Origin: a bacterium
Lineage (GTDB): Bacteria; BMS3Abin14
Length of the DNA stretch: 10,053 nt
Assembly (NCBI GenBank): GCA_020352595.1
Contig: CP070682.1
Location: forward strand, 1,862,769 to 1,872,821
Direction of reading: 5' to 3'
Positions within the stretch are counted from its first letter, which is position 1; each line of letters starts with the position of its first letter. The notes under the pieces are model-generated. The model saw only the letters and a list, made by a program, of their open reading frames with translations, did not search any database and had not been told where the DNA came from. Positions 6,707 to 10,053 of this stretch are shown here, one piece after another. A program made the position numbers and the translations under genes.

Positions 6707-6828
6707 GGAGCCGCCCCCTTTCCGACCCCTCAGCCCGGTCCCCTGGCGATGAGCAGCACGGATGAAAATGCCGCCTGCTCTGTGCGCCGAAACCGGGCAG
6801 CGGTCCTGGAGCAACTTTGGATCAGACC
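6707..6828. other. Spacer between phosphodiesterase and glycosyltransferase genes
   Basis: These 122 bases contain no terminator-like hairpin with a T-run and no convincing promoter or gene. Co-transcription of the flanking genes is therefore plausible but not shown. Confidence 0.5.
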
Positions 6829-8388
6829 ATGGCAGCAATCCTCTTCATCCTGTACCTCGCCGCCACCGTTGGGCTCCTCCTGCACACGTTCTTCTTTTCC
6901 TGGCTCCTCCGGGGCCGCCGGCATGCTGCGCTCCCGGCGCCTTCCCCCCTCCCCCCTCTGCCGGAAGTCGGGGTGCCCCTGCAGCTGGTCCAGCTGCCTG
7001 TCTGCAACGAGGATCCGGGTATGGTCGGGGCCCTCATAGACTCAGCCTGTGCCCTGAGATACCCGAAGAGCCGCCTGGTCATCCAGGTGCTCGACGACTC
7101 CGACCAGGAAGGGATCTCCCGCGGCATCAGGGAGCACGTCGCCGGACGCAAAGCGGCCGATCCTGAAAGGCGCCTCGAGTACCTGCACAGGAACGAGCGC
7201 ACCGATTACAAGGCAGGCAACCTCAACCACGGCCTGGAAGCGGCCCGGCGACACCTTCGCGAGGAGATCTGCGGTGATCCTGACCATGTCATCGTCTCCA
7301 TCTTCGACGCGGATTTCGTCATCCCGGAAGACTATCTGGAAAAGGTGGCCTGCCACTTCACCGCCCTGGATGTCTGCGCCGTCCAGGCCTCCATCAGGTA
7401 CATCAACGGTGAAGAGAATGTCCTGACCCGGACACAGTCGGCTTTCCTGACCAACCTCCATCTCATGGACTTCTCCACCCGCGGGCACGCGGGCCACCTG
7501 ACCACCTTCCGGGGTTCAGCGGGCAGCTGGAGGCTCTCGGCCATCGAGGCCTTGGGGGGGTGGTCGGGAGACACCCAGATCGAGGACGTTGACCTGAGCA
7601 TGGCTGCCCAGCTTTCGGGGCTGCGCATCGTCTATCTCGATGACCTCTGGGTGTCAAGCCGCCTTCCAGCCGGCTACAACGGTTACAAGCTCCAGCAGCG
7701 CTCCTGGATGAAGGGCATCATGGAGGTCTGGCGCAAGCATGGCCGAGGCATCCTGACGAGCCCGAATCTCCATTTCCGCCAGAGGATCATGGCCGCCGAC
7801 CTGTTCCTGGTCCTCTCCCTCCAGCCCCTGTACATGATCTCCCATCACCTCCTGGCCATCCCCTCCTACCACTTCCTGCAGGGGGTGGGTCTGTCTGACG
7901 AGATGGGCTACGCCGCGGCCGCCCTGGCAGTTCTCCTCAACGTTTCGCACATCCCCTTCGTGCGCTCCCACTTGGCCGGCGCGGATGCGGAAGTGATCCA
8001 GGCTGCCCCAGCTGCGGGAAGGATCCGCGACCACGTAGCCTCCATCCTTGTCTCACTGGGGATGTTCGCCACCTTCACATCGGGGCTCCTGGAGGGGATC
8101 CTCGGTTTCCGCGTGCACAGGGAACCCACCCAGAAGAGCGGCGGGGGGAGCGCGCCTCGCGGCATCCTCCCGGCCCGGCACCTCACGGCGCTGGCGCGGA
8201 TCACGGCGATGGAGCTGGTCCTGGCAGCCTACAGCCTTTTCTTCGTCCTGTGGGCCCTACCGCGCGGACAATGGGGTCTGCTCCTCCTCTACGGACCCTT
8301 TGCCCTGGGCTATCCCTGGGTCATGGTCCATTCCCTGGCGGAGCTTCGCGGCAACACGAAGAAGACCGGTTCGAGAGGTCCCGCATGA
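6829..8388 (+). CDS. Membrane family 2 glycosyltransferase (processive, CslA/cellulose-synthase-like)
   Basis: This 519-residue inner-membrane enzyme would transfer sugar from a nucleotide sugar to a growing glycan. An N-terminal helix (about 3-27) is followed by a cytoplasmic GT-A domain: QLPVCNE (55-61), LDDSD (88-92), HRNERTDYKAGNLNHG (120-135), the metal-binding DAD (160-162), GSAGSWR, and IED (251-253), with Asp253 in the position of the catalytic base. QLPVxNE and LDDS resemble plant CslA mannan synthases and their bacterial relatives. The helix-borne QxxRW motif is altered to QQRSW (289-293). About five hydrophobic segments follow (near 325-350, 359-378, 402-425, 454-476 and 480-502). 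The start at 6829 gives MAAILFILY; TTG at 6817 with GGAG five bases upstream would add four residues. The stop overlaps the following mini-ORF (ATGA). The linkage and sugar made are not readable. Confidence 0.85.
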   Translation: MAAILFILYLAATVGLLLHTFFFSWLLRGRRHAALPAPSPLPPLPEVGVPLQLVQLPVCNEDPGMVGALIDSACALRYPKSRLVIQVLDDSDQEGISRGIREHVAGRKAADPERRLEYLHRNERTDYKAGNLNHGLEAARRHLREEICGDPDHVIVSIFDADFVIPEDYLEKVACHFTALDVCAVQASIRYINGEENVLTRTQSAFLTNLHLMDFSTRGHAGHLTTFRGSAGSWRLSAIEALGGWSGDTQIEDVDLSMAAQLSGLRIVYLDDLWVSSRLPAGYNGYKLQQRSWMKGIMEVWRKHGRGILTSPNLHFRQRIMAADLFLVLSLQPLYMISHHLLAIPSYHFLQGVGLSDEMGYAAAALAVLLNVSHIPFVRSHLAGADAEVIQAAPAAGRIRDHVASILVSLGMFATFTSGLLEGILGFRVHREPTQKSGGGSAPRGILPARHLTALARITAMELVLAAYSLFFVLWALPRGQWGLLLLYGPFALGYPWVMVHSLAELRGNTKKTGSRGPA

Positions 8389-8432
8389 AGGTATCGTTCC
8401 ATTCAGGGCCTGACGGGAGATTCGGTCCATGA
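8385..8432 (+). CDS. 15-residue mini-ORF bridging glycosyltransferase and rhamnosidase genes
   Basis: ATG at 8385 overlaps the glycosyltransferase stop (ATGA), and its own TGA at 8430-8432 overlaps the ATG of the rhamnosidase gene at 8429 (again ATGA). The peptide would be MKVSFHSGPDGRFGP. GAGAGG lies about six bases before the start, and the GGGAG that serves the rhamnosidase lies inside the mini-ORF. The peptide matches no family I know, and its role, if any, is more likely translational relay than a product. It could be an accidental reading frame. Confidence 0.35.
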   Translation: MKVSFHSGPDGRFGP

Positions 8433-10053
8433 GGCGCTGCCTTACTGTCCTCGCTCTGGTATCAACCTTTCTCTCGACAGGTGTGCCGCCACCTGCGGCA
8501 GCAGGGCCTCTCATCCCCAGGCATCTCAGATGCGAGTACATGGAAAATCCGGCGGGCATCGACGAAACCGCGCCACGGCTGAGCTGGATCCTGGAGGCCC
8601 GGGGGCGTGGACGCGTTCAGAGCGCCTACCAGATAGTCGTGTCCGGTGACAGGGAAGGAATCCTCTCCGGCCGGGGGGACTTGTGGGATACGGGGAAGGT
8701 CCCTAGTTCCGGCACCGTGCATATCGAATACGCCGGCAGGCCTCTGGAGTCGGGCTCGCGCTACTACTGGAGGGTGCGCGTATGGGACGAAAAGGACGTG
8801 CCGTCCCCGTGGAGCCACGTCGCGACCTGGAGCATGGGCCTGCTGCAGGAAGACCGGTGGCAGGGCAAATGGATCGGTTTCGACACAGGCCTTGGGGAGG
8901 ACGGGACACGTCTACCGCTCCCGCCACCCGTCTACCTAAGGAAAACCTTCTCCTTGAGGGAGCCGCCCGGGAAAGCCTCCCTTTACGTCACCGCTATGGG
9001 GCTCTTTGAGGTCTACATAAACGGGAAACGGGTGGGCAGGGACCTGTTCACCCCGGGTTGGTCCAGTTACAGGAAACGCGTCTACTACCGCACCTACGAC
9101 GTCACGGACCTTCTCCTCGAGGGGCCAAATGCTATAGGGGTGATCCTCGCTGACGGCTGGTACGCCGGCTACGTCGGGTTCGAACCCCCCGGGCAGAACC
9201 AATGGAAAGGCAGGGAGTTCTACGGCCAGACCCCGGCCCTCCTGCTCCGGCTGGAGATGACTGGTGCGGACGGATCCCTCAAGGCCCTGGTGAGCGATGA
9301 AAGTTGGCGCGCCTCCACCGGTCCCATCCTGGAGGCCGACATCCTCATGGGGGAGACATACGACGCCCGGTTGGAGATGCCGGGGTGGGCTGAAGGCGGT
9401 TTCGACGACTCGGACTGGTCGCGGGCCTCCCCCGTGGCGGTGCCTCCGGCCAGGATCGCCGCATACCCCGCCCCACCTGTGAGGGAAGTCGGCACGGTGA
9501 AGCCGCAGAAGGTTACAAGCCCCATCCCCGGCGTGCATATTTTCGACATGGGACAAAACTTCGCAGGACGCGTCAGGCTTCGGGTCTCGGGGAAAGGTGG
9601 GAGCGGGATTACCCTCCGGTACGGAGAGATGCTGAGCGCGGACGGGACTGTGATGACGCAGAACCTGCGCAGCGCAAGGGCTGTGGACACCTACGTCCTG
9701 AAGGGGGGAGGCGTGGAGGTCTGGGAGCCGCGGTTCACCTACCACGGTTTTCGTTACCTTCAGGTAGAGGGGCTCGGGCCGGACCCCCCTCCCGAGACCG
9801 TCACGGGAGTGGCACTCTCGTCGGACCTGGAGGTCACGGGCTCCATCTCCAGTTCTTCGGGACTTGTGGACCGATTGTTTGAGGCCATCATGCGGACGCA
9901 GAGGTCGAACTTCCTGGAGATTCCCACCGATTGCCCCCAGCGCGACGAACGTCTGGGCTGGTCCGGAGACGCTCACCTGTTCGCGAGGACCGCCGCCTAC
10001 AACATGGACGTCGCGGCTTTCCTCACCAAGTGGCTCGAGGCGCTCAGGGACGA
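8429..10053 (+). CDS. Secreted GH78 alpha-L-rhamnosidase (cut by right edge)
   Basis: This enzyme hydrolyses terminal alpha-L-rhamnose with inversion of configuration, in glycans or glycosides. The visible 541 residues start with a Sec signal peptide (MRRCLTVLALVSTFLS, probable cleavage after Ala25). The typical GH78 domains follow: an Fn3-like N-terminal domain (about 30-125, opening with LRCEYMENPAGID), a carbohydrate-binding-like domain (about 180-345, with LFEVYINGKRVG and ADGWYAGYVG), a beta domain with FDMGQNFAGRVRL (from about 369), and the start of the alpha/alpha-barrel catalytic domain. The hallmark DCPQRDERLGWSGD (501-514) is complete; in characterised members the Glu of DERLGW is the general acid. 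The second catalytic Glu lies nearer the C-terminus, beyond the window. Full members are commonly near 900 residues or longer. GGGAG about nine bases upstream supports ATG 8429. Confidence 0.93.
   Translation, partial: MRRCLTVLALVSTFLSTGVPPPAAAGPLIPRHLRCEYMENPAGIDETAPRLSWILEARGRGRVQSAYQIVVSGDREGILSGRGDLWDTGKVPSSGTVHIEYAGRPLESGSRYYWRVRVWDEKDVPSPWSHVATWSMGLLQEDRWQGKWIGFDTGLGEDGTRLPLPPPVYLRKTFSLREPPGKASLYVTAMGLFEVYINGKRVGRDLFTPGWSSYRKRVYYRTYDVTDLLLEGPNAIGVILADGWYAGYVGFEPPGQNQWKGREFYGQTPALLLRLEMTGADGSLKALVSDESWRASTGPILEADILMGETYDARLEMPGWAEGGFDDSDWSRASPVAVPPARIAAYPAPPVREVGTVKPQKVTSPIPGVHIFDMGQNFAGRVRLRVSGKGGSGITLRYGEMLSADGTVMTQNLRSARAVDTYVLKGGGVEVWEPRFTYHGFRYLQVEGLGPDPPPETVTGVALSSDLEVTGSISSSSGLVDRLFEAIMRTQRSNFLEIPTDCPQRDERLGWSGDAHLFARTAAYNMDVAAFLTKWLEALRD

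Noticed and set aside
5447..6838. Long minus-strand ORF of 463 codons
   Set aside because: It is antisense to the phosphodiesterase gene, whose protein has clear family motifs. The antisense peptide is low-complexity and is a GC-rich frame shadow.
7554..7560. Run of seven G in the glycosyltransferase gene as a phase-variation switch
   Set aside because: Runs of seven G also occur near 735, 1033 and 5148. At this length in GC-rich DNA they need no special explanation.
8936..9976. Minus-strand ORF of 346 codons
   Set aside because: It lies opposite the GH78 gene, whose conserved domains are unmistakable. The antisense frame has no recognisable motif.

Overview
The window is GC-rich (estimated near 60% or above), gene-dense bacterial DNA. 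Signal peptides, a periplasmic-type ABC uptake system and short coupled intergenic spacings suggest a Gram-negative anaerobe or facultative anaerobe, possibly a deltaproteobacterium-like (Desulfobacterota-type) lineage. No rRNA or other taxonomic marker is present, so the placement is a weak inference. No tRNA, rRNA, CRISPR array, insertion sequence or phage gene was seen.

Layout. (1) Positions 1-698, minus strand: the N-terminal part of a radical SAM enzyme with an intact CxxxCxxC cluster motif, running off the left edge. (2) 699-1187: a long divergent intergenic region with candidate promoters for both sides and a compact set of alternating CCCATCGA repeats. (3) 1188-3541, plus strand: a three-gene ABC importer of the nitrate/sulfonate/thiamine-precursor (SsuA/TauA/NMT1) type, made of a secreted binding protein, a permease and an ATPase. 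The permease lacks the usual first membrane segment and its best start is a non-standard ATA codon behind a good Shine-Dalgarno. (4) 3553-4476, minus strand: a bile acid:sodium symporter (BASS) family transporter, convergent with the ATPase gene with only 11 bases between the stops. (5) 4477-4612: a short divergent regulatory region. (6) 4613 to the right edge, plus strand: a membrane-anchored alkaline-phosphatase-superfamily phosphodiesterase, a multi-pass family 2 glycosyltransferase and a secreted GH78 alpha-L-rhamnosidase that is cut by the right edge.

How the genes fit together. The left half looks like small-molecule uptake: an ABC importer, divergently transcribed from a radical SAM enzyme, plus a secondary carrier for organic anions. 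The substrate cannot be read from the sequence. The right half looks like a cell-envelope or extracellular glycan module: a membrane glycosyltransferase that polymerises or extends a sugar chain, an exported phosphodiesterase or phosphatase, and an exported rhamnosidase. The last two are joined through a 15-codon mini-ORF that overlaps the genes on both sides by ATGA.

The observations most worth a second look are the ATA-started short permease, the double-ATGA mini-ORF relay, the altered metal-ligand motif in the phosphodiesterase, the non-canonical QxxRW motif of the glycosyltransferase, and the repeats upstream of the binding-protein gene.
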